The position numbers were made by a program, and so were the translations under genes. DNA of 64,000 nt from Neoscytalidium dimidiatum (Eukaryota > Ascomycota > Dothideomycetes > Botryosphaeriales > Botryosphaeriaceae): the NCBI GenBank assembly GCA_037367355.1, contig CM074695.1, forward strand, positions 2,480,001 through 2,544,000. The letters run 5' to 3'. A model generated the notes under the pieces. It saw nothing but the letters and a program-made list of their open reading frames with translations, was not told where the DNA came from and searched no databases. Shown here piece by piece: positions 52,028-62,823 of the stretch (within the stretch, counting starts at the first letter, position 1; each line of letters starts with the position of its first letter).

Positions 52028-54080
52028 TGCGAACAAGGTGTTCGAAGTAAAAGAGGAAAGAATGGGTAAAATTTGATTGTGATTTCGAATACGATTGACA
52101 ACAGAGCCCCTAGAAGCTAATAATGGGCCGGTAGGGATCAGGTCAGGTGTATATAGCTCTTGGTGGAGATCTAACTCATGAGCAGAAAAAGAGGGCTCCC
52201 ATCCGCCCTTTTATAAGATTGGGAAATCCTCTGCGTAAGATCCATTACACCATTCTCCTTCTGACGCACCACGAACCAGTCACAGAGTAGGCAATGTGGC
52301 GCCGGGGTACAACCTTGCGGACTGGCGGTAAAATAAAGCCACGGGGATCGAGCTGAACAGCCGTTGGAATGGCATCCAATCAAGAACATCAACAGATCAG
52401 CCACTGAAATCAGCCGGACAGCATCCAAGGTCATGGAGCCTCCCATCGGCGTGGCCACAGCATTATGCTGTTGCCTTCAACGGACCAACGCAAAGGGAGC
52501 TCGCCCAACGCTGCCGCAAGGCCCTCTTTGCCAGTTGAAAGCGACGAGCTTGAGCACAGTGTGGCCGCCTGGTACAGACCCGTCTCAAAAGCACAGTTAC
52601 AGTTCCCAAAGTCGGTGAGAGCTGAATGCACGAGGCATGGCATAATACATTTGACTCAGAGAGCGGACACTCCTGCTAACACGTAGCTGCCTCATACTTG
52701 CTCAGCTAGAATCTTGAAGCCTCACCACCGTGTGTCATTGTTGGGTTGGCTTGTACGACCTACTTATCGCGGTTTCGCAGACACAGGTCGGCAAGGCCTA
52801 CACAGGAGGGACAGATGGTGCAGGGCTCGGCTGTTCGACTTTCACGGAATTTGGCGATATCCTCTGGAATGTTCACCGCTTGAAGGTGGCTAAGAGAGAA
52901 GATCGATACAATAAGATTGAACAGTAACAGCGAGGCCGAAACATGCCTGCAGCTTGCACAGGAGCCACTGTGCTACGTCGTGAGCCAAAAACGCCCCTTG
53001 CCGATAGTGAGTGGATCAAACTATTTGTGCTGACGCCTGCAACTCCGGACGGTTGTAAATCAAAGCACCGAGAGCCTAAAACCAATGAAAAGCATTTGGT
53101 TACAAAGATATATGGAGTCGCCGTGATTCACACGAGGCATATTTGAAATGACAGTATATGGCGAACTATGGTACCGGAGAACCACGTGGAAGAAGTACAA
53201 CGAGATGTTTCAATGCTTGTAGTCCCACAAAAGGGAAGGGGAAAAATAAAGGTGAGAAAGTTGATTTCGAAAGCTTGTGCTGAGTACCTTTTATATACTT
53301 TCGAGATATCACCGATCTTCCTACACAAAGTGCTTGCTTGGAAGACTTTAAATATCAATGAGCCAAACATGTACTCTGGCGAAGGTTCCGGTCCAGGCGG
53401 GTGGAAGCCCTTTCCAGAGGATGATGCCGTGACCAACAGATCGCATTGCATGGACCACAAAACGTGATACAGCGATCACTGTTCCCCGTAGCCCAAGGAT
53501 TCGACGGCAACGTGCAGCGCTGATTACGAACACAGCTTTTTAGATCAGGTGAGGTAGATAGCTGCGCCACGTGGCCTAAGGTAAGCCTGAGGACTCGAAG
53601 CTTTGATAATTAATCTCTTCTGATACTTGCAACTGATGAATGATCGATCTCGGAACGGAGCGCGCATTGCACATATATGTAGTAACCGTGGTATACATAC
53701 AGATGAGCCGATGAATTGCCGCCTTTCACGTATGTGGAGAACGGATAAATGTGCCGTCTTTACATGGTCCTGTGTCTTGTACTGCTGGATGTAATGGTCC
53801 CTTGGCGAATCTCTGCTTTCGCCAAGTGTATCTCGCATTCAGTGGCTCCCTCTTCCGCTCGAAAAGGCCGATGATTTTGCTAAGATGATCCTCTAGGAAA
53901 GACTGTACTTAATCGCTCACTGCAGCCTTACTCTGGGTACGCGAACTTCCCTGTATCCGCGCAAGATGGAACGTGCTGCGACTGATATAGACATCTCCTC
54001 TGAGTAATCGGACAGACCGCGGATAAGTTGCTGGAATTGCTGTAATGCAGCGCAGGAACTTTCCGGACGCAGAGCACGGC
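52028..54080. other. Gene-poor stretch, no gene seen
   Basis: 2053 bp upstream of the Cys-rich gene and downstream of the deacylase gene. Composition is mixed with short AT-rich tracts. Open frames under 110 codons on both strands show no motif, and no plausible splice joins them. The promoter of the Cys-rich gene must lie at its left end. Confidence 0.5.
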
Positions 54081-54934
54081 TCACTGGAGCAATTCTGCTG
54101 GGATGTTGAACTCCTTTTGAATGCGGCTCATCTTATTCATGAGATCCTCAAGCTTCACTCGGTCTGACTCCATTCCAGAGACACCGGGAATCTCCATCTT
54201 CGGAGGATCTGAGTCAATTTCAATAGTAACCTGGGGCCGAAAGGACGCGGGATTAGCCAGTTACTAAAATCATCGCGGCAAGGGTGTAATTGAACACTGA
54301 GAGATTTACCGCTTCATCCTCACAACGGTAATCTACACCTACCGGTCCATCATTCACTAACGCGACGTCCATCATTGCTTGGAAGACTCCGTCCTTGACT
54401 CTGTCCTTTTCGTAGAGCTCCTGAGTCTTCTTGAAAAAGGAGGAGTACAGATCACGAGCCAGCTGCTCTGGTGCGGATCTGTGAAAGCTGGGTTTCTTTC
54501 CCTTTTTGGTAGATGCGAGCAAAGTAAATTGCGAGACTGTGGATGGGGTAAGCAATAGTTTTCCCAAACCGGCCCGAAGCAGCGTAGCATACCACACAAG
54601 ATTTCGCCTCCAACGTCCTTTACGTTTCTCTTCCACTAGACATGATCTTTAGCGCTAGTCCCGGACCACTGCAAGGTCATATGAGGGTGTGAAATACCTT
54701 CCCGCCCTGGTCGTCATCCCAGAGCTGCATCGTGAGCACCTTGCTCGCCATCTTCTCAACCTCCTTCGGCGTGTCTTCTTTGCCGACACCGACGAAGACA
54801 AGAACGCCCTTGCCGATGCTCGAAATGAGGTTGCCGTCAACGGTCACGGAGGCCGACTTGACGCGTTGTAGCACGGCTGCGTCTGTCAGCTCCCGTTTCG
54901 CATTAGTTTGCTTGAGGCGGAGGCTACCTTTCAT
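54081..54934 (-). CDS. DTD1: D-aminoacyl-tRNA deacylase (DTD)
   Basis: Hydrolyses D-amino acids (classically D-Tyr) from mischarged tRNA; cytosolic homodimer. Exons are 54934-54928, 54876-54698, 54635-54593, 54536-54343 and 54230-54081, giving 190 residues. The first coding exon is only 7 nt (ATG AAA G) and yields [13 protein letters not shown], the invariant family start. The two active-site motifs are SQFTLLA (~77-83), coded directly after an intron, and NDGPV (~137-141), split by the last intron at GPV. The last exon adds about 45 residues beyond the bacterial core ([11 protein letters not shown] and a charged helix), which is usual in fungi. Reading through the introns gives several misleading longer frames. 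It is divergent from the Not3/5 gene. Confidence 0.93.
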
Positions 54935-55407
54935 GGTGTTGGCTGCGGTGGGTAATTAAGACGATTATGACACGTCGCAAGCTTGGGCTGCAGAGGGATG
55001 CGGCAGCTGAGCTACTTGACGGACGCGTACAGGCAGCGCTAGCAGACGACGCGATCAAGAGCGCAGGGGAGCGTTGCCTGGAGCAGTGTGGGGAGGTGAT
55101 GATGGCATGTGGATGGTCTGAGCTACGCCGGCCCCGGGTGCGGGCGTTTGGACGGGACTGGGACTGCGGCGAGACGGCGCCAGATCACGTGCACGGTCGC
55201 TGCAACGCCGACAAGCTACGGCTGTCCGTTTGCTCCCAGCTCCAAACATACCACCTCGCAGCCTCGCGCCCTCCGCTCCTGCGCACCTATTCCCCGGCCT
55301 CTACAACTGTCCCCCATCCGCTCGAGGGACTCCCGCACACGACACCCCACCTCCGCGCCGCCCAGCTCGTTCTCCAACAGCCCCGGCACGGCTGTCCGAC
55401 AGGCACC
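54935..55407. promoter_or_regulatory. Bidirectional promoter, DTD / Not3-5
   Basis: 473 bp between divergent starts, with a C-rich pyrimidine leader before the Not3/5 ATG (55.29-55.40 kb). ATCACGTGCAC at 55185-55195 contains the E-box CACGTG, a possible bHLH site. Open frames passing through it have no domain. Confidence 0.5.
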
Positions 55408-57462
55408 ATGGCCGCGCGCAAACTCGCACAAGAGATCGACCGATGCTTTAAGAAGGTCGCAGAAGGCGTCGCCGCGTTCGAGGGCATCTACGACAAGCTA
55501 CAACAATCCACGAACCCCGCACAGAAGGAGAAGCTGGAGGATGCGCTCAAGAAGGAGATCAAGAAGCTGCAGCGCTCGCGGGACCAGATCAAGGCATGGG
55601 CAGCATCCAATGAGATCAAGGACAAGAAGCCGCTGCTCGACCAGCGCAAGCTGATCGAGACGGTATGTCGTCCCGCAGCCCGGCCCCTCAGCCGCGGCTA
55701 CTGGCTGCCGCCCCGACAGCGTCGCTAACATGGACACAGCAAATGGAGAAGTTCAAGGCGGTAGAAAAGGAGATGAAGACGAAGGCATACTCGAAAGAGG
55801 GCCTGTCTGCCGCATCCAAACTCGATCCTAAGGAGAAGGAGAAGGTCGAGGTGTGCGACTTTCTCTCCAACATGGTCGAGGAGCTCGAACGCCAAGTCGA
55901 GACCACCGAGGCTGAGGCGGCCACATTACAAGCCGGACTCAAGAAGGGCAAGAAGGACACTGCCAAAGCAGAGCGGATAGCCGAGTTAGAGCGCATGACG
56001 GAGCGGCATCAATGGCATATAAGCAAGCTGGAATTGGTGCGGCGTTCACTGGAGAATGACGGCATAGAAGTGGAGCAGGTCAAGGAGCTCGAGGAGAGCA
56101 TCCGTTACTACGTCGAGAACAACCAGGAGGTAGATTTCATGGAGGACGACTCGCTTTACGACGATCTCAATCTTGCCGAGGGCGAAGATCTATACGGCAT
56201 GGGTCAGGAAATGGACAAGGTCTCGTCGCAGGATGCACAATCGATACAAGACGATGTCCACGAGGAACCCACGCGAACTGCTGCACCTCCTTCTGGAAAA
56301 GCAAAGGCCGGTCCAGAGCCTTCAACTGCTTCTGCTAGGAGACCATCGACCCAGCTCAAGTCTCCCCTCCCGACTCTATCGACGTTACATACTCCAGCGC
56401 AGACTACGACCAATGGCACCACTACGAGCAGTATGAAGCCAGCGCCTCTGCCTACAAGGGCACCAGGAGAGCCTCTGAAGTACGCATCTGCGGCAGCTGC
56501 GGCCGCGGCAAGCGATAAGAACAATCTAGGCATCGCTCCTCTTCCCCCGCCGCCTGGTGCCGTGCTTGCAAATCACGCTCTCCGCTCAAGTGCCGCATCG
56601 TCACCCGCTGTCTCCCACGCACAACTGGCCACGTCTCATGCGTCCAATCAGCGGCCACCACCGGCGTCAGCAGCTAGTCAGGATGCCGCAACACCGATCA
56701 CCGCCAAGTCCCCAGCCCTCAGCCATTCCAGCGCAGCGCCGGCAAGCACAGAAGCGAGCAGCATACCACCAACACCTGCGCAGGAGAAGCGTAGTGTAAC
56801 GCCTGCGAAGACATCAAAGCAAGCGGAGCCCACTGAACAGCCGCTGACGAACGGTGACTCCCACACACAGCCTGCTGAAGAGGAGTCGGTCTACCACTTG
56901 CCATCAAGTCTTCAAGATCTCCTGGAGTCTTTCGAGGCTACCAAGGACGATGCAGCAAACCCTCACGCAGACGACCGCCTCTTCGTGGCTTCACACAATA
57001 CCCATCCCGAGTCCGTCGATGCGGATAAGCCCCGCCACTACAGGCCACAGAACCCTTACCCTTATACTCCCGCACACTACCCGCAAGAGCCGCTTTCCAT
57101 CTTTGATGACCCCAGGTTGTATTCCCGCGTCGATACCGATTCTCTTTTCTATGCGTTCTACTACCGTCAAGGCACATACGAGCAGTACTTGGCAGCGAAG
57201 GCGCTGAAGTCTCAAAGCTGGCGCTTCCACAAGCAATACCAGACCTGGTTCCAGCGCCACGAAGAGCCCAAGTCCATCACGGAAGACTACGAACAAGGAA
57301 CGTATCGGTTCTTTGACTACGAGAGCACCTGGTGCGTGAAATGCCCCCTCTCCCCATCCCCCATCCTTGCGCGTGTCCGGTTGCGTATTGACATACCGTA
57401 GGATGAACCGAAGGAAAGCTGACTTCAAGTTCGCTTACAAATTCTTGGAGGATGACCTCTGA
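55408..57462 (+). CDS. NOT3: CCR4-NOT complex subunit Not3/Not5
   Basis: Subunit of the CCR4-NOT deadenylase and transcription-control complex. Exons 55408-55662, 55740-57331 and 57402-57462 give 635 residues. The N-terminal Not3 domain (1-~240) is helical and charged: [49 protein letters not shown] long Ser/Pro/Thr/Ala-rich disordered linker (~250-500) follows. The C-terminal NOT box (~530-635) has [23 protein letters not shown] and [19 protein letters not shown]. The final exon supplies the last 20 residues ([17 protein letters not shown]). The last intron interrupts the Trp codon of the NOT box. A single Not3/5 gene is usual in filamentous ascomycetes. Confidence 0.96.
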
Positions 57463-60253
57463 GTTATCCCCCAAAGCGACACAGCATTGACTGTTCCATG
57501 GCTACGTTCCTCAATGGTCTACTGGGATTTCTTTAGGCTCCTCATTGCGCGCATGGGTTTAAGGCATGGAAGTGACAAGCTTCATGGCTATAGGCCGGCA
57601 GACGATGTTAGCCCGAAGGGACGTGTTGGGTGGCTTTTCGAGTTTTCTATAACACTGGCAACGAACGAGTACTGATACGGCAGGGCTCGTGTGGGACAAC
57701 GAGATCTGAGGAGTTATGCTGGCTGTAGTAATCTCTCCGGGAGTATTAAGGAAATTTGAGATAGGGGACTCAAGGTCTCCATCCAATCTTGGGCTGTTCC
57801 GTCGTGCCACTGCCGATGTGACCGACCAATGAAGTACTGCATGCGGTCCGTGCCCGCCGGCCTGACGACATACCATCCTCGGCAGCTCAACTACACTTGT
57901 CACAGTGGATGGCTATGACACCTGGTAGCCAAGCGCTACGACAGCTATTGAGTACTTATAGTGGCACACAAGGACTTGGTTTGGACTAACTTTGATCGTG
58001 ATGCAAGAAGTTATTGCAGCCTCATCCTCTTGCTTTCTCAGTGCGCCCACGAAGAGCTTCACACGTTGTCGAAGATTTTCTGAGGCGACTTTTCTAGTAG
58101 TAAGCCTCAAAAAAAAGCCTTGCTCTTCTGCTGCCGCGCCTATGAGTAAGCACATGGTGCTCGCCTTAAATACTAGGCTCCAAGTGACAAAGTTTACAAG
58201 AGCACCGCCTCCTTTTAGAAATATTTCTTTTCCAGGTGGGCAGCATGACGGGTACAGTTACCGTTTTGGGAGATGAAATACCTCCAAACGCCTGGGTCGA
58301 CACGCGGTCTTCCATGACGCACAGGCTGGTGGCGAGATATCAGTTCGTTTGTACACTTTGCGAAACTGGTCCACGGCAGTTGCGTTCTCGAGACCCATAA
58401 TACTGTAAGCTCAGGATTATGATGCAACCTTCTATGGAAGCTGAAGAAGAAGCTCTTGCGTTCCTGAAATGTGTAACTATAGCTATATTTGGTTGGGAAG
58501 CAAGGGCCTCAAGGTTACACAGTGCGCATGCAGTCTTACTTTCTGGCGGCTCGTTGATGCGCGGGCCAGAAGTTGAGCGAGCGCAGAGGAGCGATGGTGG
58601 TGGGCAAAGGTGACAAGGCGACGAGGCTGTCTGTCTCCTTGATGCAATCGTGGCTCGACTCCAAGCGGCATGTCGGTGCACCCGGCAATGCGGGAGAATC
58701 ACCTTGTACATCATCGCACATGGATCGCGTCTGTAAAGAGCTCACCGGTAACAGTGCGCGAACCATCGCCTCGCGAGCTGCGCCTCGTCGTCTGCCTGCA
58801 AGGCGGAATCCAAGGCAGCCTTCGACACGAAGCCTCCTCCGCGCGGGCCGGGCCGCGTGCGAGTTCCATTGGAATATTCAAAGAGAATTGGCTCGATGGT
58901 TGTCTTTCCGGTCAGCCTCGCTTACCCCTGCTTTATCATTGGTCCCAACGCGAATGATGGAGTCCCGCAGTCAGACTTACGACAACGGACTCCTGACCCA
59001 AGACGGTTGGTCGGGATACGAGCTGATCGATGGCAGCGCACCCCACCTGCGGGAGAGCGGGCGGAAAATATCAGCAGGAATGGTCTCATAGCAGTCCGGT
59101 TTGTGAAGATCCGTTGACGCGAGAGTCCAGGTGGCGCTCGCGTAGATTTAGCTTGTCGGCACCCACACGCTGGCAGCAGAAGGGTCGTGGATGTGGCTTC
59201 CCGTTTCGGCGGCGTGCAGACTGCTGCCTAGTCTAACGACGATAAGAAAATGGCATTAGCAAAGACAGAGCCGCATCCCCTCGAGGCGTGCGAGTCCGGA
59301 CTCCTGCGACTCTCCTCAGCCTGCAACCTCCTGCAACGCTGCCACCATTCTTCCCTGAAGCCCCGCACAAGCTCATCCCCCTTGGCTCCACCAACCTCGT
59401 TCGAGAGCCTCCCCTCGTCGCCATTGGAAGCACAAGCTCCGGACTCCGGACCCGCTGCAGGCGTCATGTGGCTGAGCCTGGCTGAGCTCCCGTCGGCACG
59501 TTCGCCCTACCACACCAGCCGTGGAACAATCGAAGCGCCTCATTCATCCACGTCAAGACCCAAGCTTAACCTCCCTGCCCGGCCTCATTCTGATAAATGG
59601 ATTCGGAGAAATGTGATGCAGTGCTGGCCCCCAGCCACCCTTCTGCGATTGCCTGCCCTCCTCAACCGGCAACCACGCCAAACAGTCCGTCACAGCATGC
59701 TCGCAGCATGACTGCGCCATCCGCAGTGCGCTCTTACTCAAGGCTACAGCGACGTGTCCGTTTGTCATTTCCCAGAGCTAGTCCACCACCATCATCTGCA
59801 AGTCCCGCTCATTCGGCCCGCCTCACCATTTGACGCTTTGTGCTGCCGTCGCCCTTCGAATTTCCTGGACTTGGGTGTTTGCCTTGCGTGTTCGCGCGTA
59901 TCTTGAACCAGCAGGCAACGAAGCGGAGGGGGGAAAAAAAGTAAAGGCATGAAAGCAGCGGTGTGGAAAGAACTTACGGTGAACAATATTGAGAAGCAGA
60001 GGTTTCCAACACCATATATGTTCGCCACCCGTCTCGGAGCCATTTCCATGAACCCAGAACCCCGCAACGTCAGATATTCGGGCCGCTTCCTCCTTCGACT
60101 CGCACTTGTGGACAGCTTGACGTCGGGCACCAGTGCGTCTTCATACCCACTATCTCATGCAACTTGACTGATGAAGATGCAGGTGGTCAGGGCTAGCGCA
60201 TATTATTCAGGGCGAACACTTTAAGGACCGAATACGCGCATCCGCGTCTCAAC
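57463..60253. other. Long intergenic region upstream of C2H2 gene
   Basis: 2791 bp. The first 300 bp should be the Not3/5 3' UTR. AT-rich and GC-rich blocks alternate. Many short ATG frames (58.57-59.1, 59.25-59.83 and 59.95-60.17 kb) lie in the direction of the C2H2 gene without domain signals. They would act as upstream frames if the regulator has a long leader, which is common for developmental transcription factors. No RNA gene is seen. Confidence 0.45.
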
Positions 60254-61383
60254 ATGTCTTTCCCCGGACAAGGAAACCAGGTAACGGATACAGCTCAAGT
60301 CCTCATTTATTTGGTCTGACAGTCCCGCCTCAGTTCTCCAACTGGCCCTATCCCTCCTCAACAACCCAAGATGAACAATATCTGGATGACTATCTGGACC
60401 CCGCTGCTCAGGATGGTGCGTACTCTGAGGCTTGTTTGGATAGTCCTCTGCAAGAACATGCTCAGCTACGGCAGCAACAACTCCATCTAAGCACCCCGCG
60501 GACTCTTCCAGGAACCACCACGGACCAATGGCAAAGACGAATCTATGGCAACCAGCAAGTGGGCCAACAGTTGAACGTTCACGCAGATTCGTATTACGGT
60601 GACGCCGTCATGTCCAATGCGAATAGTTTCACCGGACCCTACCAAGATCGTTCCTCGCACAGTGTTCAGGACAATCTTCTCGGGTATCCATCCCAGGATC
60701 ATCGTGCTCTTTCCCAACATTATATCCTCGGATCAAGGATGGAGGCAAACACTTCTACTTGGCCACATGGCTACCCAGCTAGGCACACGGCGGAACTCGG
60801 GCACAGTCAATCTCCCCGAACAGAGGCTGCCTACCAACATCATCCACAGACCGCGCAGGGAATCGGTGGCAGCTGGGACCAAGCACCATTGCTGAGGGTG
60901 GATGCGCCTCGGGGGAGTGACCGGGACAGCCTTGATTGGCCAATCAAATCAGGGCGATACCCTGACGACGGTTTACTTTCCTTCTCAACGTCAACATCTG
61001 CAACATCACCGTTGTTAAGTCCCCACTCGCAGATCAAGGAAGACGAGTCTCAGGCATCAGAGCGCTCAACGCCCGACGCACAAATGTCGCCGTCGCCGTC
61101 AAGGGCAAATGATAAGGACAAGGCGGACAGGAAGTGGAACTGCAAACAGCCAGAGTGTGCAGACAGGAGGGGTTTTAAGCGGCATGCAGACCTCATGCGG
61201 CATATGACGACAGTTCATCATAAGGGCGATATGGAAAAGTTTTCATGTCCTCGCCGGGGTTGTCCACGGAAGGCCGAGAACGGATTCACCAGGAAGGATC
61301 ACCTCACGGAGCATCTCAGAAATTTCCACGTTCAGGACATTCCGAAGCGGAAGGGTGGCAGGGGCAAGACCAGAGAGGATTGA
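60254..61383 (+). CDS. C2H2 zinc-finger transcription factor
   Basis: Predicted nuclear DNA-binding protein, 358 residues from exons 60254-60280 and 60334-61383. The first exon codes nine residues (MSFPGQGNQ). I chose the acceptor CCTCAG (60333) because the nearer TGACAG would shift the frame into early stops. The N-terminal 230 residues are Gln/Ser/His/Asp-rich and probably disordered (activation-type). Two C-terminal C2H2 fingers have C-x4-C spacing: CKQPEC with HMTTVHH, and CPRRGC with HLRNFH, joined by a short linker. The very C-terminus is basic (KRKGGRGK). The extended C-x4-C spacing and C-terminal position resemble a large, mostly uncharacterised group of Pezizomycotina C2H2 regulators. 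The target genes are unknown; the alpha-amylase lies 1.4 kb downstream. Confidence 0.85.
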
Positions 61384-62823
61384 TGGCCGAGCGGTGACCG
61401 GCTGCCGATGGGTGGGTGCGAGTGTAGTGATTTTACAGGCTCGATGTCGGCACGCGTCTCTGTCTTGGCATAGCCATTTCGGTCAGTGTGACTTGCAGGC
61501 GAATTTTCCCCGTCGGTATTGCTTTTCGGTTGCGTATGCGGCGTTCCGGTACTGTGGGTGGAGGTGGGTAGACGACGTGAGATACCCCCCGTCCGGCGGC
61601 ATGTGATTTCTCGAGTTTTCCAGGTTCTTCTGCTTTTTGTTCCTTCAACAGCCCGACGGACGGGGACTTCAGTCAGCTTTCTTGAGTCAATGTAGCTCGA
61701 GAAAGCGCTCGCGTAAATAAGGACCATCATTAAGACCGTTTGTAGTTTGGACGCCGGGTTTTCGGGAGAATCAATCAGGTAAATGAGACTTCTTCGTTGT
61801 GCTATAGCGCCTGACTCTTTTAGGGTCGTCAGCTCGGAAGTGAGACGGTGGGCCAGCCGCGATGCTCCTTATGGGACTTGGGCCGGCGGGGTAAGTGTTC
61901 CTTGCAGGTGGGGAAGTAATTTGAGCTTCTAGAAGACGGAACGGAGTAGAGGAGAGGTCAGAGCGATTTAAGGAAAGTGAAGCAACTGAAAAACCCGGCT
62001 GGCTGAGCACAAGCGTTTGGCGCCCGGGGGTGGTTGCACCCTAGTCTTGAAACAGCCGATCACAAGACACCCGGCCAATCACCTTACTCCCACCTTAACC
62101 ACTACGCCCTCCCGCTCACTCCTGCCCATTTCAACCGCAATCCTGTCGGCGCCGCCCATCGCCAGCTTCCTTTTCGAGCCTCGGCACCGAGATGGGCTCA
62201 GGGTCGCCCTACAATATGCTCGCTGCCGCTCCTCCAGGCCCATCTCCCGGGTACGCCGATGGATGCGCCCCGGGCTCCTGCCATCCATGATCCTCTCGCG
62301 ACATCTCAGCCGGTTGGTCCAATGTCGGGCCTTCGCGCTGCGGGCACCCGCAGTCAAGCTCACATTCCGGCACAGCGGTCATGCCGGAGCAGCGTGCCTG
62401 ACGAGCGCCCAGGCTGTGCGTCGACGTCGTCGCTCACACAACTGCGGGGGCCGAACGCTGGGCTGACCAGCGACCAACTTGCAGTCTGCGGCCTGCCATT
62501 CGCCGCGTAACGATGCCGGCTCATTTCACTATAAAAGGAGTTTTTGCTGCTGTGTCTCATCAAGAGGCAGGCCAAAAGCAAGAACGAGAAGGCATCAGCA
62601 AGCGAAACTTTGAGCGTGCTTTGAGTGTGCGGCTCGAGCCTACTCTTCTCTCATCAGTCGCACCTGAGTCCTGCTGCTCCTGTGCGCGTGCTCTCCGCCG
62701 CCCCATCATTCGTTCTTCCAGCTTGTCAGCGCTAGTATATCTATCAAGCCTCTCCCATCCGGCCCTTCGTTCACCTCGACCACTAGAGCCTGCTTTTGCT
62801 TGTCCTTGTGTTACCAGAAAGCC
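61384..62823. promoter_or_regulatory. Promoter region of alpha-amylase gene
   Basis: 1440 bp between the C2H2 stop and the amylase ATG. Visible elements are CCAAT (62075-62079), a perfect 16-bp dyad CTGCGGG-CA-CCCGCAG (62338-62353), GCGGGG matching the CreA carbon-repressor site SYGGRG (62444-62449) and a TATAAAA box (62530-62536), about 290 bp before the ATG. I did not find a clear CGG-N8-CGG AmyR site by eye. The left 300 bp are probably the C2H2 3' UTR. Confidence 0.55.

Noticed and set aside
59250..59833. Two Ser/Pro-rich sense frames (153 and 78 codons) before the C2H2 gene
   Set aside because: Low complexity, no motif, both end before the regulator; more likely chance frames or leader uORFs.
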